Below, piece by piece: positions 1 through 7,394 of a stretch of 7,856 bases of DNA. Below the pieces are notes generated by a model that saw only the letters and a list, made by a program, of their open reading frames with translations, ran no database searches and was not told the origin of the DNA. This DNA is from an uncultured Ruminococcus sp. (GTDB taxonomy: Bacteria; Bacillota; Clostridia; Oscillospirales; CAG-272). The stretch lies in NCBI GenBank assembly GCA_902796505.1, contig CADBPA010000235.1, positions 1-7,856 of the forward strand, given 5' to 3'. The position numbers and the translations under genes were made by a program. Within the stretch, counting starts at the first letter, position 1, and each line of letters begins with the position of its first letter.

Positions 1-72
1 AACACAAGTGATATAAAATCGGACAAAGTGCTTGCCCGACTTCAGCGGGCGCGGCTGAAGCAGCGCCCCTAC
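1..72 (+). repeat. GGGCGC hairpin repeat, copy H1 (partial)
   Basis: A diverged member of the hairpin family seen again near 6605, 6708, 7582 and 7696. From GATATAAAATCG (10-21) it lines up with the reverse strand of about 7580-7652. The hairpin is GGGCGC (47-52), G, GCT (54-56), loop GA, AGC (59-61), A, GCGCCC (63-68), so both stem segments are perfect. It is followed by CCTAC, as in copy H5. The unit is cut by the window edge, so its left limit is unknown. Confidence 0.7.
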
Positions 73-87
73 AGACGATAACTCGCT

Positions 88-215
88 GCCGGTGACTCTG
101 TTGTGCCAAAGCGCGAATCGTGCTTTCACTTGAAGTTCAGCACATTCCTTCGGAACGCACTATGTCATGCCTTCCCCGATGGGGGAAGGGGGACCGCTTG
201 CGGTGGATGAGGTGT
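88..215 (+). repeat. CTTCCCC repeat unit U1 with its flank
   Basis: The flank (88-148) is a diverged copy of the flank at 383-455 and, inverted, at 7392-7467: CGGTRACTCT, then GCCAAAG-like, then AAGTTCA blocks. Then come TTCGGAACGC (149-158), the core hairpin CCTTCCCC-GAT-GGGGGAAGG (170-189), a second hairpin ACCGC-TT-GCGGT (193-204) and the tail GGATGAGGTGT (205-215). Positions 149-178 are identical to 7138-7167. It faces U2 across a spacer. No coding content is evident. Confidence 0.85.
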
Positions 216-321
216 TTCGCCGGGAATATCGCCCTTCGCGCGGTCGCGGTAGCGATTTAATCAAATGTTTCTATGATTTTGCTCCGGGTTTAAAAATATG
301 GTGTAGTGCTTTCCGCGCTTG
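216..321. repeat. Spacer module between U1 and U2
   Basis: This stretch lies between the inward-facing tails GGATGAGGTGT and ACACCTCATCC. Read on the opposite strand, 7206-7310 is its homologue, in the same place between two tails. The last 45 or so bases (about 275-321, including the stretch GGTGTAGTGCTTTCCGCGC) are nearly identical between the copies. The GGAATATCGCC block near 221-233 is also shared, while the middle has diverged. I see no gene in it. Confidence 0.7.
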
Positions 322-455
322 ACACCTCATCCGTCACACGGGGCGGACACCGTGTGCCACCTTCCCCCATCGGGGAAGGCATACTGAAACCTACTCCCGG
401 TAACTCTATATCGCCGAGGTGCGAAATGCGCCTTTGCTCAAATTCAGTACTACAC
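322..455 (-). repeat. CTTCCCC repeat unit U2 with its flank, inverted
   Basis: Inverted relative to U1: tail ACACCTCATCC (322-332), second hairpin CACACGG (335-341) with CCGTGTG (350-356), core CCTTCCCC-CAT-CGGGGAAGG (360-379), then a flank to 455. The stretch 317-455 matches the reverse strand of 7392-7531 with about 13 differences in 139 bases by hand alignment. Its core forms a perfect 23-base inverted repeat with U1 (167-189 with 360-382). As RNA the paired units could fold into a large stem. Confidence 0.85.
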
Positions 456-466
456 CTCGGAACGCA
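456..466 (+). repeat. Truncated start of another CTTCCCC unit
   Basis: CTCGGAACGCAC here continues the flank exactly where a full unit begins in the downstream block, then stops matching at 467. It is read as a remnant whose core and tail were lost. Short, so moderate confidence. Confidence 0.5.
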
Positions 467-535
467 CGACGCCAAGCCTCCCTCCGGGCAGCGAAGCGCC
501 GGCTCCCCCATCTTAAAACGTAAAAAGGAACAACC
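467..535 (+). promoter_or_regulatory. Non-repeat leader of ispG
   Basis: This 69-base stretch is the only upstream DNA I could not assign to a repeat family. It contains a weak GC hairpin (484-502, CCGGGC against GCGCCGG with one bulge) and an A-rich segment leading into the ribosome site. I see no convincing -35/-10 pair here. Because no gene precedes ispG, the operon promoter must lie here, within the repeat block, or further upstream outside the window. Confidence 0.35.
525..530 (+). promoter_or_regulatory. Ribosome binding site for ispG
   Basis: AAGGAA, about six bases before ATG at 536, in an A-rich stretch (515-530). It supports the first ATG over the in-frame ATG at 557. Confidence 0.7.
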
Positions 536-1651
536 ATGCAGGAATTTGAACGCAGAATGACGACGCCGGTGACGGTCGGAGATCGGATGATCGGCGCGGA
601 CGCGAAGATCGCGATCCAATCGATGACCAATACGCCGTCCTCCGACGTCCGGGCGACGGTGCGGCAGGTGCTTGCTTTGCAGGACGCCGGATGCGATATC
701 GTCAGGCTCGCCGTCCCCGATCCGGAGGCGGCGGGCATTTTCGGCGTTCTCAAACGCGAAGGCGTTCGCATTCCGCTGGTCGCCGATATTCATTTTGACT
801 ATAAGATCGCGCTGGCCGCGATCGCGGCGGGGGCGGACAAGATCCGCATCAACCCCGGCAACATCGGCGGAAAAGAAAAGGTGCGCGCCGTGGCGGACGC
901 CTGCGCCGAGCGCGGGATCCCGATCCGGATCGGCGTCAACTCCGGCTCGCTCGAAAAGGACCTGCTCGAAGCCTTTCACGGACCGACCGCCGGGGCGCTT
1001 GCCGAATCGGCGCTGCGGCACGCCGCGCTGCTCGAGGACTGCGGCTTTTCGTCGATCGTCCTTTCGGTCAAGTCGTCGGACGTTCGGACGATGATCGCCG
1101 CCAACCGCATTCTCGCCGAAAAGACCGTCTATCCGCTCCACCTCGGCGTGACCGAAGCCGGCGCGCACGAGAGCGCGCTCGTCAAGAGCAGCCTCGGCAT
1201 CGGAACGCTGCTTGCCGAAGGAATCGGCGATACGATCCGCGTCTCGCTGACCGACGATCCGGTCGAGGAGGTGCGCGCCGCACGCGCGATCCTTGCGCCG
1301 CTCGGACTGCTGGACGATCCCGGTATGAATCTCATCGCCTGCCCGACCTGCGGCAGAACGCGCGTCGCGCTGATTCCCCTCGTCCGAGCCTTTGAGGACG
1401 CCGTGCGCGCCGAAGGACTCGACCGTCTCCCCCTCACCGTCGCGCTCATGGGCTGTGCGGTGAACGGACCGGGCGAGGCCAGAGAAGCCGATATCGGCAT
1501 CGCCGGCGGCGACGGGGAAGGGCTGCTCTTCAAAAAAGGAAGGATCGTCCGCAAGATGCCGGAGGAGGAACTGCTCCCGGCACTGCTCTGCGAGCTTCGG
1601 GCGATCCGGGACGAAAGAAACGAAGGAAAAGGAGGACTTTGCCGTGGCTGA
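536..1651 (+). CDS. ispG: 4-hydroxy-3-methylbut-2-enyl diphosphate synthase (IspG/GcpE)
   Basis: Penultimate enzyme of the cytosolic MEP isoprenoid pathway: reductive ring opening of methylerythritol cyclodiphosphate to HMBPP, with electrons from flavodoxin or ferredoxin in this family. The 371-residue protein has the usual two-domain bacterial size. The N-terminal barrel shows the family signatures IQSMTNT (27-33), ADIHFD (83-88), INPGN (105-109), VNSGSL (134-139) and LHLGVTEAG (201-209). The C-terminal iron-sulfur domain has CPTCG (269-273) and MGCAVNGPGE (305-314), so Cys269, Cys272, Cys307 and Glu314 are the expected 4Fe-4S ligands. ATG at 536 is chosen because an AAGGAA ribosome site (525-530) lies about six bases upstream and the N-terminus aligns with the family; Met8 (557) is a less likely alternative. 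The 3' end overlaps polC by 8 bases. dxr and rseP, frequent upstream partners in Clostridia, are absent from the visible upstream DNA. The gene looks intact and functional; identification is secure from motifs. Confidence 0.97.
   Translation: MQEFERRMTTPVTVGDRMIGADAKIAIQSMTNTPSSDVRATVRQVLALQDAGCDIVRLAVPDPEAAGIFGVLKREGVRIPLVADIHFDYKIALAAIAAGADKIRINPGNIGGKEKVRAVADACAERGIPIRIGVNSGSLEKDLLEAFHGPTAGALAESALRHAALLEDCGFSSIVLSVKSSDVRTMIAANRILAEKTVYPLHLGVTEAGAHESALVKSSLGIGTLLAEGIGDTIRVSLTDDPVEEVRAARAILAPLGLLDDPGMNLIACPTCGRTRVALIPLVRAFEDAVRAEGLDRLPLTVALMGCAVNGPGEAREADIGIAGGDGEGLLFKKGRIVRKMPEEELLPALLCELRAIRDERNEGKGGLCRG
1629..1636 (+). promoter_or_regulatory. Strong ribosome binding site for polC
   Basis: AAGGAGGA lies inside the last codons of ispG, seven bases before GTG at 1644. 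It decides the GTG start of polC. The 8-base overlap with the ispG stop (TGA, 1649-1651) is the usual arrangement for translational coupling; coupling itself is an inference. Confidence 0.85.
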
Positions 1652-4600
1652 CGCCGATCTTGAGATCTCCTTTTTCGATATTTTCAAACGCTTCTCGCCG
1701 GATGGGGCGAAGCGCGCGCTGCTCGAGCGCGCCGTCTGCACCAAAAAGGATTTCCGCATCAAGCGCACCGAGGACGGAGAGCGCATCCTGCGCGTCGAGG
1801 TCGATCTGCGCTTTTCGCGCCACGAGGATCCGGAGCTTCTCTATGAGATCTCGGACGAATGCGCGGCGCTCTACGAACTCGAAAGTTTCCGCATTATCCC
1901 CCATTTTCCGCCCGAAATCTTTGATATTTCCTATTTTCACGAGATCGTGACTGAGGCGACGCTCTGCGGCGCGGTGACGAGCGGCTTCTTTTCGCGCGCC
2001 GAATTCAAGGACGACGGCGAGACGGTCACCGTCCTGATCCCCTTCCGGGAAAACGGCGTCCGCTTCGTGCGCGACGCCGGCACCGAGGCGCTTCTCTCGA
2101 ACATTCTCCAAAGCCGCTACGGACTCGTCCGCCGGGTGGTCATCAGCGAGAACGGGCAGGCGGACGACTTCGCCGAGCAGATCCACGCGCAGGGAGAAAA
2201 ACGCCTTGCCGAGGCGATCGCCGCAGGCGAGCGCGCCGCCGCCGAACAGATCCGGCAGAAAAGAGAGGAACAGCAGGCGGCGGCCGCGGAAGATCCGCGC
2301 GCGGCGTTTTCGCGCAAAAGCGGCATCATGGAGACCACCGGCGTCGCCGAGGATCTCTCGCCGACCTCCTTCCGCCGCGGCTCGTATTTCTACCGCACCG
2401 ACGGGGCGACGCCGCTCTACGGCGAGGAGGATTTCGAGATCGTCTCGCCCATGCCGCTTGCCGACCTCGAAAAGGCGGGAGGACGACCGACGGTCTTTCT
2501 CGGCACCGTCTTTGACGTGCAGACGAAGGATATCAAAAACGGCGAGCGCGTGAGCCTGACCTTCGGCATCAGCGACGTCGGCGCGGCGGCGTACGTGCGC
2601 AAGATTTTCCAGCCGGAAGAGACCGAATGGATCGGCGGACTCAAAAAGGGCATGGACCTCGCCGTCCTCGGCAGGCTTCGCCGGGATAAATTCGACAACG
2701 AACCCTATCTCGATCTGCTTGGGATCAAGAAGATCCGCCGCGAGGATCGCACCGACCGCGCGCCCGAAAAGCGCGTCGAACTGCATCTGCACACCAATAT
2801 GTCGCAGATGGACGCGATCATCACGCCGGCGGAGGTCGTCGAAACGGCGATCCGCTGGGGGCATAAAGCCATCGCGGTGACCGATCACGGCAACGTGCAG
2901 GCGTTCCCCGAAGTGATGCTTGCGCTCGAAGCGGCGCAGAAAAAGGACAGGGAAAAAGGCAGACCGGTCACCGATCTGAAGATCCTTTACGGCACCGAGG
3001 CGTATTTCGTCAACGACACGGCGCGCTGTATTTTCGGCAGCGGATTTCCGGCGTTCGACGAGGAGATGATCGTCTTCGATATCGAGACGACCGGTCTCTC
3101 GAACACCACCTGCAAGATCATCGAGATCGGCGCGGTGAAGATCAAAAACGGCGAGATCCTCGACGTGATGGACACCTTCGTCGATCCCGGCGAGCCGATC
3201 CCCGAAAAGATCACTGAACTGACCTCGATCACCGATGAGATGGTCGCCGGCGCGCCGGACGAGAAGACCGCCGTCAAGGCGTTCCTCGATTTTGCCGGCG
3301 GACGGATGCTGATCGCGCACAACGCGAACTTCGACGTCGGCTTCATCCGCGTCGCCTCCGAGCGCTGGGGATACGACTTCCATAACCCCTATCTCGACAC
3401 GGTCGGCCTCTCGAAATACGTCAACCCCGAACTCAAGCGGCACAAACTCGACGTGATCGCCGAGCATTATCACCTCGGCGACTTCCATCACCACAGAGCC
3501 TCGGACGACGCCGAAATGCTCGCGCGCGTCTTCTTCGTGATGCTCTCCCGCCTGCGCGCCGAGGGCATCGGCGATTTCGGCAGAATGATGGACGCGATGA
3601 GCGAGCGCTCGGATCCTTTGAAGATCCGGCCGCACCATATGATCATTTTCGCCAAAAACAAGGCGGGACTCAAGAACCTCTACAAGCTGATCTCCTTCAG
3701 CTATCTGCAGTATTTCCACCGCTTCCCCCGGATGCCGAAATCGGTCATCGAGCAGTACCGCGACGGGCTGATCATCGGCTCGGCGTGCGAGGCGGGCGAA
3801 CTCTACCGCGCGATCCTCGAAGGCAGAAGCCGGCAGGATATCGAGGAGATCGCCTCCTTCTACGACTACCTTGAGATCCAGCCGCTCTGCAACAACCGCT
3901 TCCTCATCGACGAGGGGACCGTCCCCGGCGAGGAGCGGCTCAAAGAGATCAATCTTGAGATCTGCGAGCTCGGCGAGCGGCTCGGCAAGCCGGTCTGCGC
4001 GACCTGTGACGCGCACTTTCTGAATCCGGAAGACGAGATCTTCCGCCGCGTCATTTTAGCCGGGCAGAAATTCAAGGACGCCGACCGTCCGACGCCCATC
4101 TACCTGCGCACGACCGAGGAGATGCTCGCCGAATTTTCCTATCTCGGCGAGGAGCGCGCGCGGCGCGTCGTCATCGAAAACCCGAACAAAATTGCCGATC
4201 TTTGCGAACGCTTCCGCCCCATCCCCGAAGGGCGTTATGAGCCGGATCTGCCGGGCGCAAAAGAGGAACTTGTAAACTCTTGTTGGCAAAGAGCGCACGA
4301 ATGGTACGGAGATCCGCTCCCGGAGGTCGTCGAAGCGCGGCTGAAACGCGAGCTGGATTCGATCATCGGACACGGCTTTGCGGTGCTGTATATGATCGCC
4401 GTCAAGCTCGTCGCCTACTCCGAGAGCCTCGGCTATCAGGTCGGCTCGCGGGGATCGGTCGGCTCGTCCTTCGTTGCCACGATGTCGGGCATCTCGGAGG
4501 TCAACCCCCTGCCGCCGCACTACCGCTGCCCGAAGTGCCGCCACTCGGAATTCTTCCTGAACGGCGAGGTCGGATCGGGCTTCGATCTGCCGGACAAGGA

Positions 4601-6110
4601 CTGCCCCGAATGCGGCACGCCGATGATCATGGACGGTCACGATATCCCCTTCGAGACCTTCCTCGGCTTCAAGGGGGACAAGTCCCCGGACATCGACCTG
4701 AACTTCTCCGGTGACGTGCAGGGCAAAGTCCATAAATACACCGAAGAGCTGTTCGGCGAAGGACACGTCTTCCGCGCCGGAACGATCGGCACGCTTGCCG
4801 ACAAGACGGCGTGGGGCTACGTCAGCAAATATCTCGACGAACACGAAGTCACGATCCCGAAGGCGGAGATCGGCTATATGTCGAGCCGTCTGATGGGCAT
4901 CAAGCGCACGACGAGCCAGCACCCCGGCGGCATCATCGTCGTACCGCGCGAATTCGATATTTACGATTTCTCGCCGATCCAGCACCCGGCGGACGATCCG
5001 AATTCGGACATCATCACCACCCACTTCCAGTTTACCTATCTGCACGATACCATCCTGAAGCTCGACGAGCTCGGCCACGATATGCCGACCAAGTACAAGA
5101 TGCTCGAAAAGTACACGAACACCTCGGTGCTGGACGTGAAGATGAACGACCGCTCGATCTACGAGCTGTTTGAAACGCCGGCGCCGCTCGGCATCGGTCC
5201 GGAGGACATCGGCGGCTGTAAGATCGGTACCTTCGGCGTGCCGGAGATGGGAACGCGGTTCGTTCAGCAGGTGCTGATCGAGGCGAAGCCGAAGAACTTC
5301 GCCGACCTGCTTCAGGTCTCCGGGCTGACGCACGGCACCGCCGTCTGGCTCGGCAACGCGCAGGACCTCATCAAGGACGGCACCTGCACGATCTCGGAGG
5401 TCGTCGGCACGCGAGACAGTATCATGCTCTACCTGCTCCGCCACGGCCTCGAACCCTCGACCGCCTTCGGCATCATGGAGAAGGTGCGAAAGGGCAAGGG
5501 CGTCGCCCCGGATTACGAAGCGGATATGCTCGCCCACGGCGTGCCGGAATGGTACATCGCCTCCTGTAAAAAGATCAAATATATGTTCCCGAAGGCGCAC
5601 GCCGCGGCGTACGTCATGTCGGCGATCCGCCTCTGCTGGTACAAGATCTACTACCCGATGGAGTTTTACGCCGCCTTCCTCTCGGTCGCACCCGGCGGCT
5701 TCAACGCCGAGATCGTCGCAAAAGGCATCCCCGGCGTTTCGGCGGCGATCCGCGAGGTCGAAGAGAAGGGAACCGAGGCGTCCGCCAAGGACAACGAACT
5801 TGCCTCGACGATGCAGCTTGTCCGCGAGGCGCTCGCGCGCGGGATCACCTTCCTGAACGTCGACCTGCAGAAGTCGGACGCCACCGCCTTCCTTCCCGAA
5901 AACGGCAGGATCCGGATGCCCTTTTCCTCGCTCCCCGGACTCGGCGAAACGGCGGCGCAGAAGATCATCGAAGCGCGCGACCGCTATGAGATCTATTCGG
6001 TCGAGGATCTGAAGGAGCATACCGGCATCTCGAAAGCCACCATTGAGATCCTGCGGCAGAACCACGTCCTCGACGGATTGTCGGAGACCAATCAGTTCTC
6101 CATGTTCTAG
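1644..6110 (+). CDS. polC: DNA polymerase III alpha subunit, Gram-positive PolC type
   Basis: Replicative DNA polymerase with its own 3'-5' proofreading exonuclease; it acts at the fork with the beta clamp. 1488 residues, slightly longer than the roughly 1440 of Bacillus PolC. Order of domains: N-terminal domain (about 1-175), an Ala/Glu/Arg-rich likely helical linker (about 177-220), OB fold (about 285-375), PHP domain beginning VELHLHT (378-384), DEDDh exonuclease inserted within PHP (Asp479, Glu481, Asp564, His617, Asp622), PHP resuming near His664-His665, then the polymerase core. The core has a four-Cys zinc site (962, 965, 987, 990), catalytic PDIDLNF (Asp1016, Asp1018), QHPGGIIVVP, and the probable third aspartate Asp1141 in LKLDELGHD. 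A helix-hairpin-helix LPGLG lies at 1430-1434, and the C-terminal NQFSMF resembles the clamp-binding tail QLSLF. The exonuclease-within-PHP layout separates it from DnaE. Start is GTG at 1644: strong Shine-Dalgarno upstream, and the first internal Met is residue 229. All key residues are present. Confidence 0.98.
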   Translation: MADADLEISFFDIFKRFSPDGAKRALLERAVCTKKDFRIKRTEDGERILRVEVDLRFSRHEDPELLYEISDECAALYELESFRIIPHFPPEIFDISYFHEIVTEATLCGAVTSGFFSRAEFKDDGETVTVLIPFRENGVRFVRDAGTEALLSNILQSRYGLVRRVVISENGQADDFAEQIHAQGEKRLAEAIAAGERAAAEQIRQKREEQQAAAAEDPRAAFSRKSGIMETTGVAEDLSPTSFRRGSYFYRTDGATPLYGEEDFEIVSPMPLADLEKAGGRPTVFLGTVFDVQTKDIKNGERVSLTFGISDVGAAAYVRKIFQPEETEWIGGLKKGMDLAVLGRLRRDKFDNEPYLDLLGIKKIRREDRTDRAPEKRVELHLHTNMSQMDAIITPAEVVETAIRWGHKAIAVTDHGNVQAFPEVMLALEAAQKKDREKGRPVTDLKILYGTEAYFVNDTARCIFGSGFPAFDEEMIVFDIETTGLSNTTCKIIEIGAVKIKNGEILDVMDTFVDPGEPIPEKITELTSITDEMVAGAPDEKTAVKAFLDFAGGRMLIAHNANFDVGFIRVASERWGYDFHNPYLDTVGLSKYVNPELKRHKLDVIAEHYHLGDFHHHRASDDAEMLARVFFVMLSRLRAEGIGDFGRMMDAMSERSDPLKIRPHHMIIFAKNKAGLKNLYKLISFSYLQYFHRFPRMPKSVIEQYRDGLIIGSACEAGELYRAILEGRSRQDIEEIASFYDYLEIQPLCNNRFLIDEGTVPGEERLKEINLEICELGERLGKPVCATCDAHFLNPEDEIFRRVILAGQKFKDADRPTPIYLRTTEEMLAEFSYLGEERARRVVIENPNKIADLCERFRPIPEGRYEPDLPGAKEELVNSCWQRAHEWYGDPLPEVVEARLKRELDSIIGHGFAVLYMIAVKLVAYSESLGYQVGSRGSVGSSFVATMSGISEVNPLPPHYRCPKCRHSEFFLNGEVGSGFDLPDKDCPECGTPMIMDGHDIPFETFLGFKGDKSPDIDLNFSGDVQGKVHKYTEELFGEGHVFRAGTIGTLADKTAWGYVSKYLDEHEVTIPKAEIGYMSSRLMGIKRTTSQHPGGIIVVPREFDIYDFSPIQHPADDPNSDIITTHFQFTYLHDTILKLDELGHDMPTKYKMLEKYTNTSVLDVKMNDRSIYELFETPAPLGIGPEDIGGCKIGTFGVPEMGTRFVQQVLIEAKPKNFADLLQVSGLTHGTAVWLGNAQDLIKDGTCTISEVVGTRDSIMLYLLRHGLEPSTAFGIMEKVRKGKGVAPDYEADMLAHGVPEWYIASCKKIKYMFPKAHAAAYVMSAIRLCWYKIYYPMEFYAAFLSVAPGGFNAEIVAKGIPGVSAAIREVEEKGTEASAKDNELASTMQLVREALARGITFLNVDLQKSDATAFLPENGRIRMPFSSLPGLGETAAQKIIEARDRYEIYSVEDLKEHTGISKATIEILRQNHVLDGLSETNQFSMF

Positions 6111-6119
6111 TTTTGGTTG

Positions 6120-6160
6120 GCTCAAAGCTCGGTCGACCGCACTTTGACGGCGATTTTTCC
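6120..6160 (+). repeat. Palindromic module, copy 1; possible polC terminator
   Basis: Ten bases after the polC stop codon, TCAAAG (6122-6127) pairs with CTTTGA (6142-6147) around the self-complementary GGTCGACC (6131-6138), followed by GCGATTTTTCC. This could act as an intrinsic terminator for ispG-polC, but the stem has an internal mismatch and the T-run is short. It is also repeated at 6251-6291, so a simple repeat is equally possible. Confidence 0.45.
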
Positions 6161-6250
6161 TTTCGTCGGAATCACCGAAGAGATCGCCGCACGCACCCCG
6201 ACGGACCTTTTTCCGTCAGATCTCGTTGCGAAGGCTTGAAATAGCGGGAA

Positions 6251-6291
6251 GCTCAAAGCTCGGTCGACCGCACTTTGACGGCGCTTTTTCC
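6251..6291 (+). repeat. Palindromic module, copy 2
   Basis: Matches 6120-6160 at 40 of 41 positions, including the GGTCGACC centre and the following T-run. A third, decayed relative is visible around 6937-6970, which keeps CTCGGTC and GACGGCGATTTTT. The near identity of the first two copies suggests a recent local duplication. Confidence 0.75.
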
Positions 6292-6604
6292 GTTTCGCTT
6301 CACCGCGAAAGCTCGAAATACACAAAGTATTCCTTCGCTTTCTTGGTTTTGCGCAGCGAAAAAATCGCTCGCCAAATCACGATCGCCCTCGCTTCTCGCC
6401 TCCCTTGCGGTCGGGAAGCGGCTTTGGGTGGCATTGTAATCACACCCCGTACATACAACAAGGTATTCCTGAGCCTTGTTCACTTCGCCTGCCGAAAAAA
6501 TCTCTCGCCGCTTTGCGCACTTCGACTCTTCGTTGCTTCCTCTTTTTTCTGCCCGATTGCCGCTTTGCTTCGTCGTTTTGTGAAAGCCTCCCCTTATACC
6601 GTAG

Positions 6605-6626
6605 GGGCGCTGCTTTAGCCGCGCCC
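6605..6626 (+). repeat. GGGCGC hairpin, copy H2
   Basis: GGGCGC, T, GCT, loop TT, AGC, C, GCGCCC: two perfect stem segments separated by one T/C mismatch. Just upstream, CCCCT (6592-6596) can pair with AGGGG (6603-6607), an alternative fold. Its inverted partner is H5. Confidence 0.75.
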
Positions 6627-6707
6627 GAAAAAGTAGGGCAACCGAAAAACATTTGGCTTTGCAATGCAATGATATAGAATCGAACGAAACGATTTCCTGA
6701 CTTTGGC

Positions 6708-6740
6708 GGGCGCGGCCATTTGCTTGCAAATGCTAGCCCC
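6708..6740 (+). repeat. GGGCGC hairpin with extended tip, copy H3
   Basis: A GGC/GCC stem base (6714-6716 with 6736-6738) carries a perfect tip hairpin CATTTGC-TT-GCAAATG (6717-6732). In the inverted partner H4 the tip is CGTTTGC-AA-GCAAACG: the A-T pair has become G-C on both sides, so pairing is kept. Confidence 0.75.
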
Positions 6741-6760
6741 ATACAGTCTGAAAGAAAACT

Positions 6761-7134
6761 TACGTATAAGACAAAGCAAAGCGATCTCCCGGCTTGCTCT
6801 TTTCTGTCTTTGCGCTTTTTCGATTGCCCGGCGAAAAAATCGCTTGCCAAATCACGATCGCCTTCGCTTCTCGCCCCCCTTGATTTCCGAAAGGCATCGC
6901 CGCACGCACCCCGACGGAACTTTTTCCGGTTGGATCAAAACTCGGTCAAACGCACCCGACGGCGATTTTTTTGTCGGTCGAAGTGAAAAAGGCGAAGGAA
7001 TACTTTGCGTATTTCGAGCCTTTGCAACGAGATCCGGCGGAAAAAGCGTCGCAAAATCAAGGCTTCCCTTGCTTCTCACCTCCCTTGCGGTCGGAAACTT
7101 TTGGGGATGAAAAAGAAGCAAAAGATCAGAACAG
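6761..7134. repeat. Repeat mosaic between inverted arm and CTTCCCC block
   Basis: No supported gene. It includes the 52-base module (6831-6882), the 33-base module (6896-6928), a + strand copy of the A/T-run module with GAAGGAATACTTTG (6958-7022), and a third, diverged relative of the 52-base module (7048-7096). Modules occur in both orientations, indicating repeated duplication and inversion. Open frames here are short, basic and overlap in several frames, as expected for repeat DNA. Confidence 0.65.
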
Positions 7135-7205
7135 CACTTCGGAACGCACTATGTCATGCCTTCCCCGCTTGGGGGAAGGGGGACCGCTTGCGGTGGATGA
7201 GGTGT
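7135..7205 (+). repeat. CTTCCCC repeat unit U3
   Basis: Leader CACTTCGGAACGC, core CCTTCCCC-GCTT-GGGGGAAGG (7159-7179), second hairpin ACCGC-TT-GCGGT (7183-7194) and tail GGATGAGGTGT (7195-7205). It is nearly identical to U1 apart from the core loop. Positions 7135-7179 are the left arm of a perfect 45-base inverted repeat with 7350-7394. Confidence 0.88.
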
Positions 7206-7310
7206 CAGGCGCGGAAAGCACTACACCATACTTTTAAACGCGGAGCAAAATCAAATTTTCGCAAAATTCTTTATTACAATCTACCATGCGAAAGGCGATA
7301 TTCCGACGGA
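7206..7310. repeat. Spacer module between U3 and U4, inverted copy
   Basis: Homologous, on the opposite strand, to 216-321, with conserved ends and a diverged A/T-rich centre. It sits between the U3 and U4 tails, giving the same unit-spacer-unit layout as upstream of ispG. No gene is seen. Confidence 0.7.
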
Positions 7311-7394
7311 ACACCTCATCCGTCACGGGCATCCGTATCGCCCGCGCCACCTTCCCCCAAGCGGGGAAGGCATGACATAGTGCGTTCCGAAGTG
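7311..7394 (-). repeat. CTTCCCC repeat unit U4, inverted
   Basis: Tail ACACCTCATCC (7311-7321), a second hairpin with its own sequence (CGGGC 7326-7330 with GCCCG 7340-7344), core CCTTCCCC-CAAG-CGGGGAAGG (7350-7370) and leader to 7394. It pairs perfectly with U3 over 45 bases. Together U3, spacer and U4 make a 260-base MITE-like fold-back element with no coding capacity. Confidence 0.88.

Larger units (their letters stand above)
6111..6464. repeat. Repeat mosaic downstream of polC
   Basis: No credible gene is present. The segment is built from modules found again further on: the palindromic module twice (6120-6160, 6251-6291); a 33-base module at 6183-6215 that matches 6896-6928 with one difference; the A-run/TTCGC module on the reverse strand (6308-6375); and a 52-base module at 6356-6407 matching 6831-6882 with about three differences and, more weakly, 7048-7096. 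Short open frames crossing it are Lys/Arg-rich and simply translate the repeats. Confidence 0.7.
6465..6760 (+). repeat. Left arm of a ~295-bp inverted repeat
   Basis: Reads as the reverse complement of 7563-7856 with about 21 differences, including two indels, in about 296 columns (hand alignment, roughly 93%). It contains the A-run module, hairpin H2 (6605-6626) and hairpin H3 (6708-6740). It is joined by a shared stretch containing CATTTGGCTTTGCAATGC and GATATAGAATCG. No coding frame is conserved as a protein family I know. The match reaches the window end on the other side, so the true arm may be longer. Confidence 0.9.

Noticed and set aside
319..347. TTGACA at 319-324 as a -35 promoter box
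   Set aside because: No TATAAT-like box lies about 17 bases downstream (that position is GC-rich repeat hairpin), and the same hexamer is simply part of the repeat tail junction.
306..560. Possible small gene of 84 codons upstream of ispG
   Set aside because: It translates the U2 repeat and its flank and then runs into ispG. A similar peptide (TPGNSISP-like) appears in the other repeat copy at 7234-7494, explained by shared repeat DNA.
290..1786. Long open frame on the minus strand opposite ispG
   Set aside because: It is the antisense shadow of ispG caused by strong G/C codon bias. The product is low-complexity, rich in Arg, Asp and Gly, with no family motif, and its C-terminal end reads through the repeat block.
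1530..6125. Two very long minus-strand open frames (about 830 and 690 codons) opposite polC
   Set aside because: polC on the + strand is unmistakable across its full length. The antisense frames arise from codon bias, have repetitive acidic/basic composition, and show no recognisable domain.
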